Source: Nitrososphaerota archaeon (GTDB lineage: Archaea; Thermoproteota; Nitrososphaeria; Nitrososphaerales; Gagatemarchaeaceae). Taken from it: a stretch of DNA of 38,231 nt. Position 1 is the stretch's first letter. Each line of letters begins with the position of its first letter. Position numbers and translations under genes: made by a program. The stretch covers positions 1 to 38,231 of the forward strand of contig JACQFN010000012.1 in the NCBI GenBank assembly GCA_016200045.1. The letters run 5' to 3'. Of the stretch, positions 16,568 to 25,201 are shown piece by piece. The notes under the pieces are model-generated. The model saw only the letters and a list, made by a program, of their open reading frames with translations. It had not been told where the DNA came from and did not search any database.

Positions 16568-18268
16568 ATGGAAGGCGCAAAGAAAAAATCGAGCCTAGAG
16601 GAATTGGCAGAAGCGTACTGGGAGGTCCGAATGCGGAACGACCCGCTCTACTCGACGGTCCTCGGTGACCGGCGATTCGACGACAGACTCCCCGACATCA
16701 CCCCGTCAGGAATCTCGCGGGCGATGGATGACTACCGGACGATTCTGGGGGAGTGCGATGAACTCGACGGGGAGGCACTCGCAGCCCCGGAACAGCTGAC
16801 CAGGGCCGCGCTTTCGGTTGAGCTCGGGGGGATGATTGACTTCATCGGCTGTCACCTGGAGTCTTGGACGGTCGACCCTCTGGAAGGTTGGCAAGTCCAG
16901 CTTCAGAACATTGAGTCTTTCCAGCCTGTGAGGAGTCCGGCTGAGGGCCGTTCGCTTGTAATGCGATGGAGCGCTGTGGGTCCCTTGATGGACGCTCACA
17001 TCGAGAACCTGAGGAAGGGGCTCGCGTCTGGCAAGACTGCAGTCGAGGTGGAAGTGAAGAAAGTCTTGGAGGAGACTGATGACCTGCTGGGGAAGCCCGA
17101 AGATGAATGGGCGTTCCTTCGCCCCCTGAGGGAGTCCCACGAAGGCTGGTCGGAGGAAGAGAGGCGGGCATTCCGCGAAGGAGTGAGGTCGGCTACGAAG
17201 GATGCTATTTATCCTGCCTTCGCAAGATACTCCCGATTCCTGAGGACCGAACTGCTTCCAAAGGCCCGGGGGGCCGACAGGCCTGGTCTGATGTACCTTG
17301 AGGGAGGGGTGGAGGCATACGCCCGGTTGATCAACTTCCACACGTCGCTTGACCTCACCCCTGACGAGCTTCACCGGACTGGGATGAGGGAGGTAGCGAA
17401 GATTAATTCGGAGATGGAGAGTCTCGGCGAGAAGGTCTTCGGGGACAGGGACAGAAAGAAGACGATCGACAGGCTTCGGACCGACCGTTCGTTGTATTTC
17501 TCGACCCGAGACGAGGTTGCCGAGAAGGCGGAGCGGGCCCTCAGAAAGGCACAGGAAGCAATCCCAAGGTGGTTCGGGCGCCTCCCGAAGGCCCGATGCG
17601 AGGTCGTCAGAATGGAGGAGCACGAAGAGAAGCATTCAACGATAGCGTACTACCGTCAGCCCGCTGCAGACGGGTCAAGGCCTGGGAGGTACTACATCAA
17701 CACCTCGGCCCCGGAAACCAGGCCGAGATACGAAGCGGAGGTGTTGGCATACCACGAATCCATTCCAGGGCACCACCTGCAGATCGCCATCGCCCAGGAG
17801 CTTGAGGGAATGCCGGCCTTCCGGAAGTACGGCGGCGTCACTGCTTTCGTCGAAGGCTGGGGGCTGTACACCGAGAGACTCTCGGAGGAAATGGGTCTCT
17901 ACACTGACGACCTCGACAGAATCGGGGTGTTGTCGTACGATTCCTGGCGCGCTTGCCGCCTCGTCGTTGACACAGGCATGCACGCGAAGGGTTGGACACG
18001 GGACCAGGCGATCGCCTTCATGCTCGAAAACACGGCGCTGGCGAAGAACAACATCGTGAACGAAGTGGACCGTTACATAGCTTGGCCAGGTCAGGCGCTC
18101 GCCTACAAGACCGGCCAGCTCGAGCTGGTCAGGCTCAGAGGGGAAGCCGAAGCGAGGCCGGGCTCCAGGTTCGACGTGAAGAGGTTCCACGACGACGTAC
18201 TCAAGAACGGCGCCCTCCCTTTGCCGGCGCTTAGGAAGGTCCTAGGTCAACCCGATTCGGCGAGATAG
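16568..18268 (+). CDS. DUF885 family putative metallohydrolase
   Basis: A mainly helical protein of 566 residues from the chosen start, close to the usual DUF885 length. The family is related to zinc metallopeptidases. The motif H396-E-S-I-P-G-H402-H is visible (HExxxGH(H), bases from 17753), followed by a second block (EGWGLYTERLSEEMG) with likely metal-ligand glutamate. No signal peptide is seen, so it probably acts in the cytosol on peptides or esters; the substrate is not known. An ATG at 16547 is also in frame, but the TATA-like CAAATAGG (16531-16538) is too close to it. The ATG at 16568 fits a start of transcription near 16558. Confidence 0.88.
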   Translation: MEGAKKKSSLEELAEAYWEVRMRNDPLYSTVLGDRRFDDRLPDITPSGISRAMDDYRTILGECDELDGEALAAPEQLTRAALSVELGGMIDFIGCHLESWTVDPLEGWQVQLQNIESFQPVRSPAEGRSLVMRWSAVGPLMDAHIENLRKGLASGKTAVEVEVKKVLEETDDLLGKPEDEWAFLRPLRESHEGWSEEERRAFREGVRSATKDAIYPAFARYSRFLRTELLPKARGADRPGLMYLEGGVEAYARLINFHTSLDLTPDELHRTGMREVAKINSEMESLGEKVFGDRDRKKTIDRLRTDRSLYFSTRDEVAEKAERALRKAQEAIPRWFGRLPKARCEVVRMEEHEEKHSTIAYYRQPAADGSRPGRYYINTSAPETRPRYEAEVLAYHESIPGHHLQIAIAQELEGMPAFRKYGGVTAFVEGWGLYTERLSEEMGLYTDDLDRIGVLSYDSWRACRLVVDTGMHAKGWTRDQAIAFMLENTALAKNNIVNEVDRYIAWPGQALAYKTGQLELVRLRGEAEARPGSRFDVKRFHDDVLKNGALPLPALRKVLGQPDSAR

Positions 18269-18304
18269 AGAAGAGCCAGCCCCACCGTTTTCGAGGTTCG
18301 AGAG

Positions 18305-18313
18305 GCTTTAATG
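18305..18313 (+). promoter_or_regulatory. TATA-like box for the small membrane/output module
   Basis: GCTTTAATG is centred 29 bases before the ATG at 18338 and decides that start over the upstream ATG at 18311. Confidence 0.5.
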
Positions 18314-18337
18314 ACCCTCTATGCGGAGCAGGCTCTC

Positions 18338-18622
18338 ATGGACTTACAGATAGCGCTCAACATCCTGGACGGGGCGCTCGTCCTTGGCGTGGCGATTCCG
18401 TCCCTCTTCCTCGCGCGAACGGTCAAGCAACCGAAGCTCAGGCTTCTCGCCGGTCTCCTCTCGGGGTTCCTGCTGATTCACGGCCTCTATCACGCGACCT
18501 TTGTTCTCGGCTCGATGCCAGGGCTCGAGGCATTGGGTGACCTCTCTGGCGTCATAGTCGAGCCCGCGGGGTGGCTGCTTTTCTTCATATTCTCCGTCTT
18601 GCTCTGGAGGTACAGTGAGTAG
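18338..18622 (+). CDS. Small three-helix membrane protein
   Basis: From the ATG at 18338 the product has 94 residues with three hydrophobic segments (about 7-26, 34-54, 66-88) and short loops. A HGLYHATFVLG segment follows the second helix. It resembles in size and layout the small three-helix proteins found next to archaeal HTH regulators, including the one at 31949 in this window; the likeness is by eye. Its stop overlaps the start region of the next gene, so the two are coupled and probably act together at the membrane. An in-frame ATG at 18311 lies inside the TATA-like box and is unlikely. Confidence 0.7.
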   Translation: MDLQIALNILDGALVLGVAIPSLFLARTVKQPKLRLLAGLLSGFLLIHGLYHATFVLGSMPGLEALGDLSGVIVEPAGWLLFFIFSVLLWRYSE

Positions 18623-19247
18623 CATGGCGGAGTTCTCTTACGCGTCTGAGGCCGGCACTGCGGGGGCGTTCGCCGAGCTAATCTCGCTCTTCCTGATCGT
18701 CGGCTCGTTCATCCTAATCTCCTACCTCAACTCCAAGATCAGAAGCCGGCGTACCTTCCAGTTCGAGATGCTCATCTTCATCTCAGTCCTCGCGTTGGCG
18801 GAGATTCCCAGGACGCTCTATTCGCTCGGAATAATCGACATCGATTCCCTTTCTGACGTGGGGCTAGAGCTACACTCCGTCTCAATGCTGTTCCTCTCGC
18901 TGTTCGTCGGGTACAGGATCTACGGGTTCGCCAAGGGGAAGCCTGTTACTGCGGTGAAGGGAAGCTACGAGCACGTCATACTATCGTCTGTCGACGAAGC
19001 CCTGCTCGGGGTGTTCGGAGAGAACACTTCCAGAGCCATGAACTTCTACTTCGACAGGACCCTCGCCCTCGCTGACCCGGCCTCCTACGAAACCGCCCTG
19101 GCGCACGTCTTCGGGAACGGCTCGAAGCTGGTCACTTCGGCCATCCTCGACAACGTCTGCAAGAAGGCCGGGGTCGAAAGGGCCCGAGTGAACACCCTCA
19201 CCGAGGCTTGGAACGAAACCAGGGCCAAGGTCTCGGGGAGGACCTGA
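18615..19247 (+). CDS. Membrane protein with C-terminal archaeal output-like domain
   Basis: A 210-residue protein with three hydrophobic helices (about 20-42, 50-75, 82-105). A soluble C-terminal part of about 95 residues starts at HVILSSVDEALLGVFGENTSRAM. This domain resembles output domains described in archaeal sensory proteins of the NitrOD type, with an SVDExL...GE...A..F/Y pattern; the assignment is tentative. GTG 18615 overlaps the upstream stop; ATG 18624 is an equally good start. The gene overlaps the small three-helix gene upstream, suggesting a two-protein sensor in the membrane. The signal and target are unknown. Confidence 0.72.
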   Translation: MSSMAEFSYASEAGTAGAFAELISLFLIVGSFILISYLNSKIRSRRTFQFEMLIFISVLALAEIPRTLYSLGIIDIDSLSDVGLELHSVSMLFLSLFVGYRIYGFAKGKPVTAVKGSYEHVILSSVDEALLGVFGENTSRAMNFYFDRTLALADPASYETALAHVFGNGSKLVTSAILDNVCKKAGVERARVNTLTEAWNETRAKVSGRT

Positions 19248-19319
19248 GTCGCGGGTCAGGCCCGGAATCGGGCAACGCTTTTAGTCCAACATCCCGGAAG
19301 TTGGCAGCGGTCACGAAGG

Positions 19320-20879
19320 ATGCTTTCAGCCGGCTTCGAAGCAAGAGAATACCAGTCCAAGATCGCGGAGACCGCCGCTTCCACCAACACCCTGGTGGTC
19401 CTTCCCACCGGGCTCGGGAAGACGATGATCGCAGTGATGGTGGCGGCAGTACGCCTGAAAGAGCACCCAGGGTCAAAGGTCGTGGTCCTCGCGCCGACGA
19501 GGCCCCTAGTCCTGCAACATTACGACACCTTCAGGAAGAATCTGGAACTCCCAGAGAGCGCGTTCGCCGTCCTGACCGGGACGGTCGACCCCGGCGAGAG
19601 GGAAGTACTCTGGCTGAAGGCACGGGCAATTTTCGCGACCCCCCAGACCGTCTACAACGACGTCAGACTCGGTAGGGTGACCATGCGCGACGTAGCGCTC
19701 GCCGTATTCGATGAGGCGCACAGGAGTGTGAAGGACTACACGTACACGAAGCTGGCCGAGGCCTACAGGGCCGGAGCCCGCCACCCCCTGATCTTGGGCC
19801 TGACAGCGTCCCCCGGCGGGTCCAAGGAGAGAGTGAACGAGATCAAGAGGAACCTGTTCATCGAAAGGGTCGAGGCCCGGACCGATGACAGCCCTGACGT
19901 GAGGCCCTACGTCGAGCAGACGGCGATCCAGGTGGTCAAGGTCGCGGTCCCCGACGAGTACTACGAGTTGGTGCTGAGGATAAGGGAGCTGTTCAACGAC
20001 AAAGTAAACAAGTTGATGGCAGGGGGGTTCCTGAGGACCAACCGAGTCTCGAAGAAGGCGATACTCGAAGCCCGGGCCTCCATTTCGGCGAGGCTACGCT
20101 CGGCCCAGGCTACAGGGGGCCAGAGAGGGTACATCTTCGGTGCGATAATGAACCAGGCGCAGGCGGTCGTAATACTGCATGCGCTCGAGGTCATCGAGAC
20201 GCAGGGTGCGCCGACCCTGGTGAGGTACCTCGACAGGGTGAAGGAGAGGCCTGACAAGGGGAAGGCAGTTTCGTCCCTCGTCAAGGACCCGAAGTGGCTG
20301 AGGATCGAGGAGGAGGCGGGAAAGGCCAGGGGCGTCGAGCATCCCAAGATGCTCAAGGTGGCGGAGATAGTGTCGGAGCAGTTCAGGAAGAAACCCGACT
20401 CTCGGGTGATCGTGTTCACCCAATACCGGGACACGATCGAGGAGGTCGTGGCGACCCTGCGGAAGGGCGGCCACTCCGCCAGGAGATTTGTGGGACAGTC
20501 AGACCGGGCAGGAGACGAAGGGATGGACCAGGCGGAACAGACAAGGACACTCGAAGAGTTCAGGGCGGGGGGATTCAAGATCCTCGTGAGCAGCAGCATA
20601 GGAGAGGAGGGTCTTCACGTCCCGGACGTCGACCTCGTCGTCTTCTACGAAGCGGTCCCCTCGGAGATACGTTTCATTCAGCGGCGGGGGCGCACCGGGA
20701 GGACCATAGAGGGGCGGGCCGTGATCCTGCTGGCAGAGGGGACCATCGACGAGTCATACTACTACAGCTCTATGCGGAAGGAGACGCGGATGCGGGAACT
20801 GATAGAGGAGTCCCAGAACAAGCCCGTCAGGAAGCGCGCGGGGCGGGCCCCCACGCTACTGGATTTTGTCGGCGACTGA
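19320..20879 (+). CDS. Hef/FANCM-type DEAH helicase lacking a nuclease domain
   Basis: A 519-residue superfamily 2 helicase. Walker A is PTGLGKT (29-35), the DEAH box is 131-134, motif III is LTASPGGS (161-168), and motif VI is IQRRGRTGR near 456-464. A helical insertion between the two RecA domains (about 215-310) is typical of Hef, FANCM and the RIG-I-like group. In euryarchaeal Hef this helicase is followed by an XPF-type nuclease and HhH domains; here the protein stops after the helicase. The C terminus APTLLDFVGD loosely resembles a PCNA-binding PIP box. The likely role is fork or branched-DNA remodelling. ATG 19320; an AT block at 19277-19286 may be the promoter. The next gene is pyruvate kinase, not a nuclease. 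Confidence 0.9.
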   Translation: MLSAGFEAREYQSKIAETAASTNTLVVLPTGLGKTMIAVMVAAVRLKEHPGSKVVVLAPTRPLVLQHYDTFRKNLELPESAFAVLTGTVDPGEREVLWLKARAIFATPQTVYNDVRLGRVTMRDVALAVFDEAHRSVKDYTYTKLAEAYRAGARHPLILGLTASPGGSKERVNEIKRNLFIERVEARTDDSPDVRPYVEQTAIQVVKVAVPDEYYELVLRIRELFNDKVNKLMAGGFLRTNRVSKKAILEARASISARLRSAQATGGQRGYIFGAIMNQAQAVVILHALEVIETQGAPTLVRYLDRVKERPDKGKAVSSLVKDPKWLRIEEEAGKARGVEHPKMLKVAEIVSEQFRKKPDSRVIVFTQYRDTIEEVVATLRKGGHSARRFVGQSDRAGDEGMDQAEQTRTLEEFRAGGFKILVSSSIGEEGLHVPDVDLVVFYEAVPSEIRFIQRRGRTGRTIEGRAVILLAEGTIDESYYYSSMRKETRMRELIEESQNKPVRKRAGRAPTLLDFVGD

Positions 20880-20880
20880 C

Positions 20881-22290
20881 CTAGGCCCTGCTCCCTACTA
20901 CTGAAACCTTGATCAAGTTCGTGGTTCCCTTCATCCCGGGGGTGCCCGAGGTCACCACGATCCTCTCCCCCTTCTTCGCGAGGCCGAGTTCCTTCGCGGC
21001 GGAGTCGGCCCTCTCGAACAGCCAGTCAACGGTCTTCGCCCTCCTTGAGACGAGGGGGATGACCCCCCGGTAGAGCATCATTCGCCGTGCTACCCTGGAC
21101 TCGGTGCAGAGGGCGACTATCGGCTGGCGGGGCCTGTGCATGGCCACCCTTCGAGCCGTTGAGCCAGTCTGCGTCGGGGCGACTATCGCCTTCGCGTTGA
21201 CGTAGTCGGCGAGCCTGCAGGCTGCCCTTCCGATCGACTCCGCGGTGTCCTCCCTTCGGACCGCCTCCGGAGGCTGGGGGGCCGACCTGAGCGAGGCCTC
21301 GGTGGACCGAGAGATCCTGTCGAGCATCTGGACCGACTCCACCGGAAATTTCCCGACCGCAGTTTCATCGGACAGCATGACCGCGTCAGCCCCGTCGAGA
21401 ATGGCGGTGGACACGTCCGTCACTTCCGCCCTTGTCGGGACCGGGAAGTTGACCATGCTCACCAGCATCTGGGTGGCGACTATCACCGGCTTCCCCACCC
21501 TGTTGCAGGCTGCGATGATTTCCTTCTGGATGCGGGGGACGGTTTCGATTGGCACGTTTATCCCCAGGTCTCCTCTTGCGACCATCACCCCGTCCGCCTC
21601 GTCGAGGACTTCGCGGAATTTCCTGACGGCTTCTTTCTGCTCCACCTTCACGACGAGGAAGGCCCCGCGACCGACGAACCTGCGGGCTCCCCTGACGTCG
21701 GCCGCGCTCCGGACGAACGAAAGGGCGACGAAGTCGACCCCTTCGCGGACTCCGAACCTGATGTGCTCGACGTCGTTCGGGGTCGGAACCTTTAGCTTGA
21801 GTCTAACGCCGGGCGCGTTGACCCCCTTCCCGGAGGCGAGGACCCCTCCGTTGAGAACCGTGCACCTGACCCCTTCTTCGAGGCTTCCTTCGACCCTCAG
21901 CCTGATCAGCCCGTCGGCGAGGTGGAGGAGGTCCCCCTTCTTCAGGGAGAGCAGGAGCTCCGGGTAGTTCACGGTCGCGATGTGCTCATTCCCTTCGACG
22001 GAAGAAGGCGTCAGCACGAACGACGACCCCTTCACAAGGTCAGCGGAGCCGTTCTTCATCCTCCCGACCCTCACCTTGGGTCCCGGAAGGTCCTGGAGGA
22101 TCGCGACCATCCGTCCGGCACTTCGAGCTTCGGCCCTGATCGTCCTTATTTCCTCGAGATGGCTCAGTGGGTCGCCGTGCGAGAAATTGATCCTGAAGAC
22201 GTCGACCTCCCTGACGAGTCTGCGAACTATCCTCGGGTTTCGGGTCGCTGGCCCAATGGTCGCGACTATCTTGGTTCTGCGGGTCCGCAC
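20881..22290 (-). CDS. pyk: Pyruvate kinase
   Basis: Converts phosphoenolpyruvate and ADP to pyruvate and ATP, the last step of lower glycolysis. From the chosen start the protein has 469 residues, normal for the family. It opens with TRRTKIVATIGPAT and shows FRINFSHGDP (K+/substrate loop), MVARGDLGINVPIETVP, and the active-site strand KPVIVATQMLVSM; the C-terminal domain is full length. The frame continues to 22428, but that would overlap the divergent ABC gene. GTG 22290 fits both the protein family and the TATA-like AGCTTTAACC at 22317-22326, so the start is placed there. Confidence 0.94.
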   Translation of the reverse strand: MRTRRTKIVATIGPATRNPRIVRRLVREVDVFRINFSHGDPLSHLEEIRTIRAEARSAGRMVAILQDLPGPKVRVGRMKNGSADLVKGSSFVLTPSSVEGNEHIATVNYPELLLSLKKGDLLHLADGLIRLRVEGSLEEGVRCTVLNGGVLASGKGVNAPGVRLKLKVPTPNDVEHIRFGVREGVDFVALSFVRSAADVRGARRFVGRGAFLVVKVEQKEAVRKFREVLDEADGVMVARGDLGINVPIETVPRIQKEIIAACNRVGKPVIVATQMLVSMVNFPVPTRAEVTDVSTAILDGADAVMLSDETAVGKFPVESVQMLDRISRSTEASLRSAPQPPEAVRREDTAESIGRAACRLADYVNAKAIVAPTQTGSTARRVAMHRPRQPIVALCTESRVARRMMLYRGVIPLVSRRAKTVDWLFERADSAAKELGLAKKGERIVVTSGTPGMKGTTNLIKVSVVGSRA

Positions 22291-22316
22291 TGCCGCCGCG
22301 GATTGGTACGGCCGCT

Positions 22317-22326
22317 GGTTAAAGCT
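22317..22326 (-). promoter_or_regulatory. TATA-like box for pyruvate kinase
   Basis: AGCTTTAACC on the minus strand predicts transcription starting close to GTG 22290 and rules out starts further upstream. Confidence 0.55.
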
Positions 22327-22362
22327 GAGTAGGAACTGCCCGAACGTTCCCGAGTGCGGATT

Positions 22363-22371
22363 GCTTATAAC
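22363..22371 (+). promoter_or_regulatory. TATA-like box for the ABC transporter
   Basis: GCTTATAAC is centred 28 bases before ATG 22395; divergent to the pyruvate kinase promoter 40 bases away. Confidence 0.6.
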
Positions 22372-22394
22372 CGCTGGACAGTTCGGCCGTTCAA

Positions 22395-23330
22395 ATGCCC
22401 CCGTCGATGGAGGCCGCGGGACTGACAAAGCGGTATGGCTCCTTCACCGCGCTTTCCGACCTGAATCTCAAACTCGAGGGGACGAAGTGCGTCGGGTTCC
22501 TGGGCCCGAACGGGGCCGGGAAGACCACGACCATGAAGATGTTCACGGGCCTGATCTCGCCCACAGGGGGGAAGGCGATGATAAACGGGGTCGAAATAAG
22601 GGAGGACAAGAAGAAGGCCCTTGGTTCCTGCGCATCGCTCATTGAGACACCCGAGATCTATCCTGCCCTGACCGCCCGCGAAGCGCTCATGATGCTGGCG
22701 GAGCTCAGAGGCGTGCCGAAGGGAGAGAGACTGAAACGCATCGACGAGGCCCTGGGGAGGGTCAAGATGCAGGAGTGGGAGGACAAGAAGGTGGGAAGCT
22801 TCTCGAAGGGGATGAAGCAGAGGGTCAATGTTGCGTCTACGCTGCTCACCGACCCCCAGGTCATAATTCTGGACGAGCCTTCCACGGGGCTCGACCCGCG
22901 CGGGATGAGCGAGGTAAGGGACATCGTAAAGTCCTTGGGGAACAGGCTTGTGTTCATGAGCTCCCATCTGCTAAGCGAAGTCACCGACGTCTGCCACGAA
23001 GTGGCCATGATCGACCACGGAAAGCTGCTGGTCTACGACACGATCTCCAATGTCACTGCGAAGTTTTCGGACGGGGGAGGGATGGTCGAGGTCGGTTTCT
23101 CAAGAGAAGTCGACGACGAGCCGGCGGGAAGAATCAGAAAGATGGAGGGAGTCCTCGAAGTGCGAAAGTCGAACGGAAGGCATCTGATCGTGAAGTTTGC
23201 TGGGGGGCTCGAGGCTCAGGAGAATCTCTTCGAGCAGGTTGCCGGACTCGGGAAGGGAATAGTCAGCTTCAAAGAAACGTCGTCTGGCCTGGAGGAAGCG
23301 TACCTGAAGCTGATCAAGGAGACCGTCTAG
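22395..23330 (+). CDS. ABC transporter ATP-binding protein
   Basis: A 311-residue ATPase of the drug/lipid-export (DrrA/CcmA-like) type. Walker A is GPNGAGKTT, the signature is the variant SFSKGMKQR, Walker B is VIILDEPSTGLDP, and the switch histidine is in SSHLLSEV. The C-terminal 90 residues form the accessory domain common in this group. It energises the membrane partner encoded three bases downstream. The substrate cannot be read; export of lipids, peptides or drugs is typical of the group. ATG 22395 is leaderless behind a clear TATA-like box. Confidence 0.93.
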   Translation: MPPSMEAAGLTKRYGSFTALSDLNLKLEGTKCVGFLGPNGAGKTTTMKMFTGLISPTGGKAMINGVEIREDKKKALGSCASLIETPEIYPALTAREALMMLAELRGVPKGERLKRIDEALGRVKMQEWEDKKVGSFSKGMKQRVNVASTLLTDPQVIILDEPSTGLDPRGMSEVRDIVKSLGNRLVFMSSHLLSEVTDVCHEVAMIDHGKLLVYDTISNVTAKFSDGGGMVEVGFSREVDDEPAGRIRKMEGVLEVRKSNGRHLIVKFAGGLEAQENLFEQVAGLGKGIVSFKETSSGLEEAYLKLIKETV

Positions 23331-23332
23331 CA

Positions 23333-24193
23333 GTGAATCCCGGCCCTTCCGTCGAGACGGCCAGGATCTCGACTATCGCTCAGGTCAGAATAGTCACCAA
23401 GTATGCGTTCCTGAATTATTTCAGATCGAGGAGGTTCTACGTCATGCTGACGATTGTCCTCCTCATGAGCGGGCTCCTCACTTTTGCGGCTGGATACTAC
23501 AGGCCTGCCTTCTTCGGTTTCGGAGTCCCCACCACGGGGAACCCATCGCTCCCGTTCTACACCGCATGGTGGGGGAACTTCGTGTTGCTCGTCACCCTCC
23601 TGTCGGTCGCGTTCTTCGGAGGCGACGCGATCTCGGGGGAATTCCAGAACAAGACGGGGTATTTCCTGGTCCCCAACCCCATCAGGAGGTCAGCTGTCTA
23701 CGCAGGCAAGTGGTTCGCGGCCCTGATCGCGGCGACCACGATGTTGGCGATTTTCGCTTTGATTGCTCTGGGCAACGGCGTGTACTTCTTCGGGACCTCC
23801 GTCCCCTATGAGTTCGCCGAGTCGGTTCTCTTCGCGTGGTTCGACCTCGTGGCAGTCCTTGCGTTCGCCTTCATGTTCAGTTCCCTGTTCAAGAGCAGCG
23901 CGATTTCCGTCTTGATGATCGTGATAATGCTGCTGTTCGTGTTCAACATAGTTGACACCATCCTCACTGCGGTGGCTGGGATAGAGCCGTGGTTCTCCAT
24001 CGTCTACGCTGGATCGATAATCCCAAGCGTGCTCACGGTCCCGTATCCGACGACGTTCACGGCGGGGCAGGGCCCGTTCAGGCAGACGGTCTTCGTCCCG
24101 ACGATTCCCGAGGGCCTTGCAATACTAGCTGCGTACTTTGTGGTCACTGCCTTGGTCGGGCTGTATCTCTTCGAGAAGAAAGAGTTCACCTAG
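23333..24193 (+). CDS. ABC-2 type transporter permease
   Basis: A 286-residue membrane protein with about six helices, for example FYVMLTIVLLMSGLLTF, FVLLVTLLSVAFFGGDAI, MLAIFALIALGNGVYFF, LFAWFDLVAVLAFAFMF, SVLMIVIMLLFVFNIV and LAILAAYFVVTALVGLYLF. The GGDAISGEFQNKTGYFLVPNPI stretch after helix 2 matches the conserved region of ABC-2 permeases. GTG 23333 is two bases after the stop of the ATPase gene; the frame extends further upstream, but only inside that gene. Together they form a two-gene exporter, probably as a dimer of each. Confidence 0.88.
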   Translation: MNPGPSVETARISTIAQVRIVTKYAFLNYFRSRRFYVMLTIVLLMSGLLTFAAGYYRPAFFGFGVPTTGNPSLPFYTAWWGNFVLLVTLLSVAFFGGDAISGEFQNKTGYFLVPNPIRRSAVYAGKWFAALIAATTMLAIFALIALGNGVYFFGTSVPYEFAESVLFAWFDLVAVLAFAFMFSSLFKSSAISVLMIVIMLLFVFNIVDTILTAVAGIEPWFSIVYAGSIIPSVLTVPYPTTFTAGQGPFRQTVFVPTIPEGLAILAAYFVVTALVGLYLFEKKEFT

Positions 24194-24195
24194 AC

Positions 24196-25140
24196 TCAGC
24201 CGCTCGTCAGGAGGAAGTCATTGACCCTCCCCCCTTCAAGGTTCACTATGGCGCCCCGAAGGATTCCGTCCGCGTACTCGCTCCCGGGGTTCAGGCAAAG
24301 GGTACTCCCGATTCTGACGAACCCCCTGGACTCGTGGATGTGCCCGTGAAGCCCTAGGATCGGCTGGTGCTTCTCTATCGCCTCCCTCACCGCCGAACTC
24401 CCGGCGTGGATGAACTTTATCCCGAGGCCTTCCTTCACGTACTCGAAATCGGAACTTACGGCGGGGGCTTTGTCGAGCTCCGTGTCCACGGGAGGGACGT
24501 GCAGGTTGTAGACCGCGGTTTCAGGCCTCTTCAGGTTGGTGACAAGGGACTCGATCATCTCCCCGAGCCGCGACTCGCTGACCTCGCGTGGGCTCTTCCA
24601 GGGAGTGGGGTTCGCGTACCCCAACGTGATCATCTCATACCCGCCTTCGAGTTCCACCGCCCGTCCCTCGGGGTTGACTACGTGTCCTGAGTCTCTCAGA
24701 AGACCGTCGACCCCGGGCCTGTCGTCGTTTCCCGGGGAGATGTAGCATCGGACCTCGGTCCCCGCGAGCCTTGATTCCGCGAGTTCGAGCCATGAGGAAA
24801 GGAGCGAAAGCATGGCGTCGTTGAAGACCCTTTCTTCTCTTGCGGGGTCGGCCGCTGCCTCCTCGATTTCCTTCTTCGATGCGACGAACGAGTACTGGCC
24901 GGCGTCCTGGAGAAGCCTTCTGGTCTCGGCCAGCTTCTCTTTATCCACTGTCTCATCGTGCCCGAAGAGTCTGAGCTCGAACTTTCCGTCGGGGCGTTCT
25001 GTTATCGGGACCAGGACCTTCCCCGTGATGTCCCCCCCGAGAATCAGGGCGTCAGCCTTGTAGACCCTCGACGCGTTGAGGAACTTCCGAAAACACCTGT
25101 CTGAGGCGTGCACGTCGGTGGTGAAGAAAAGCCTTGGCAA
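24196..25140 (-). CDS. Calcineurin-like metallophosphoesterase
   Basis: A 314-residue protein with all five metallophosphoesterase motifs: D9-x-H11 (TTDVHASD), G36-D37 (LILGGDITG), SPGNDD, a histidine in YNLHVPPVD, and LGLHGHIHES near the C terminus. These bind a di-metal centre and hydrolyse phosphoesters. The length and the middle insertion are consistent with the archaeal/bacterial Icc-like group, but the substrate is unknown. TTG 25140 is the start; TATA-like GTTAAATAG lies at 25173-25181. It converges with the ABC permease, only two bases apart. Confidence 0.88.
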   Translation of the reverse strand: MPRLFFTTDVHASDRCFRKFLNASRVYKADALILGGDITGKVLVPITERPDGKFELRLFGHDETVDKEKLAETRRLLQDAGQYSFVASKKEIEEAAADPAREERVFNDAMLSLLSSWLELAESRLAGTEVRCYISPGNDDRPGVDGLLRDSGHVVNPEGRAVELEGGYEMITLGYANPTPWKSPREVSESRLGEMIESLVTNLKRPETAVYNLHVPPVDTELDKAPAVSSDFEYVKEGLGIKFIHAGSSAVREAIEKHQPILGLHGHIHESRGFVRIGSTLCLNPGSEYADGILRGAIVNLEGGRVNDFLLTSG

Positions 25141-25172
25141 TTCTGATTCGAGAGCGGCTTTCAGGTCCGATT

Positions 25173-25181
25173 CTATTTAAC
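25173..25181 (-). promoter_or_regulatory. TATA-like box for the metallophosphoesterase
   Basis: GTTAAATAG on the minus strand, about 37 bases before TTG 25140; lies in the 61-base gap after the glycosidase gene. Confidence 0.5.
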
Positions 25182-25201
25182 GGCGTCCGGTAGGAGGTGA
25201 G

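Noticed and set aside
22291-22428. Longer N terminus of pyruvate kinase
   Set aside because: The extra 46 residues have no likeness to pyruvate kinases, overlap the divergent ABC gene, and place the TATA-like box inside the gene.
22775-23332. Upstream extension of the ABC permease frame
   Set aside because: It overlaps the ATPase gene in another phase and has no membrane or family character; the permease starts at GTG 23333.
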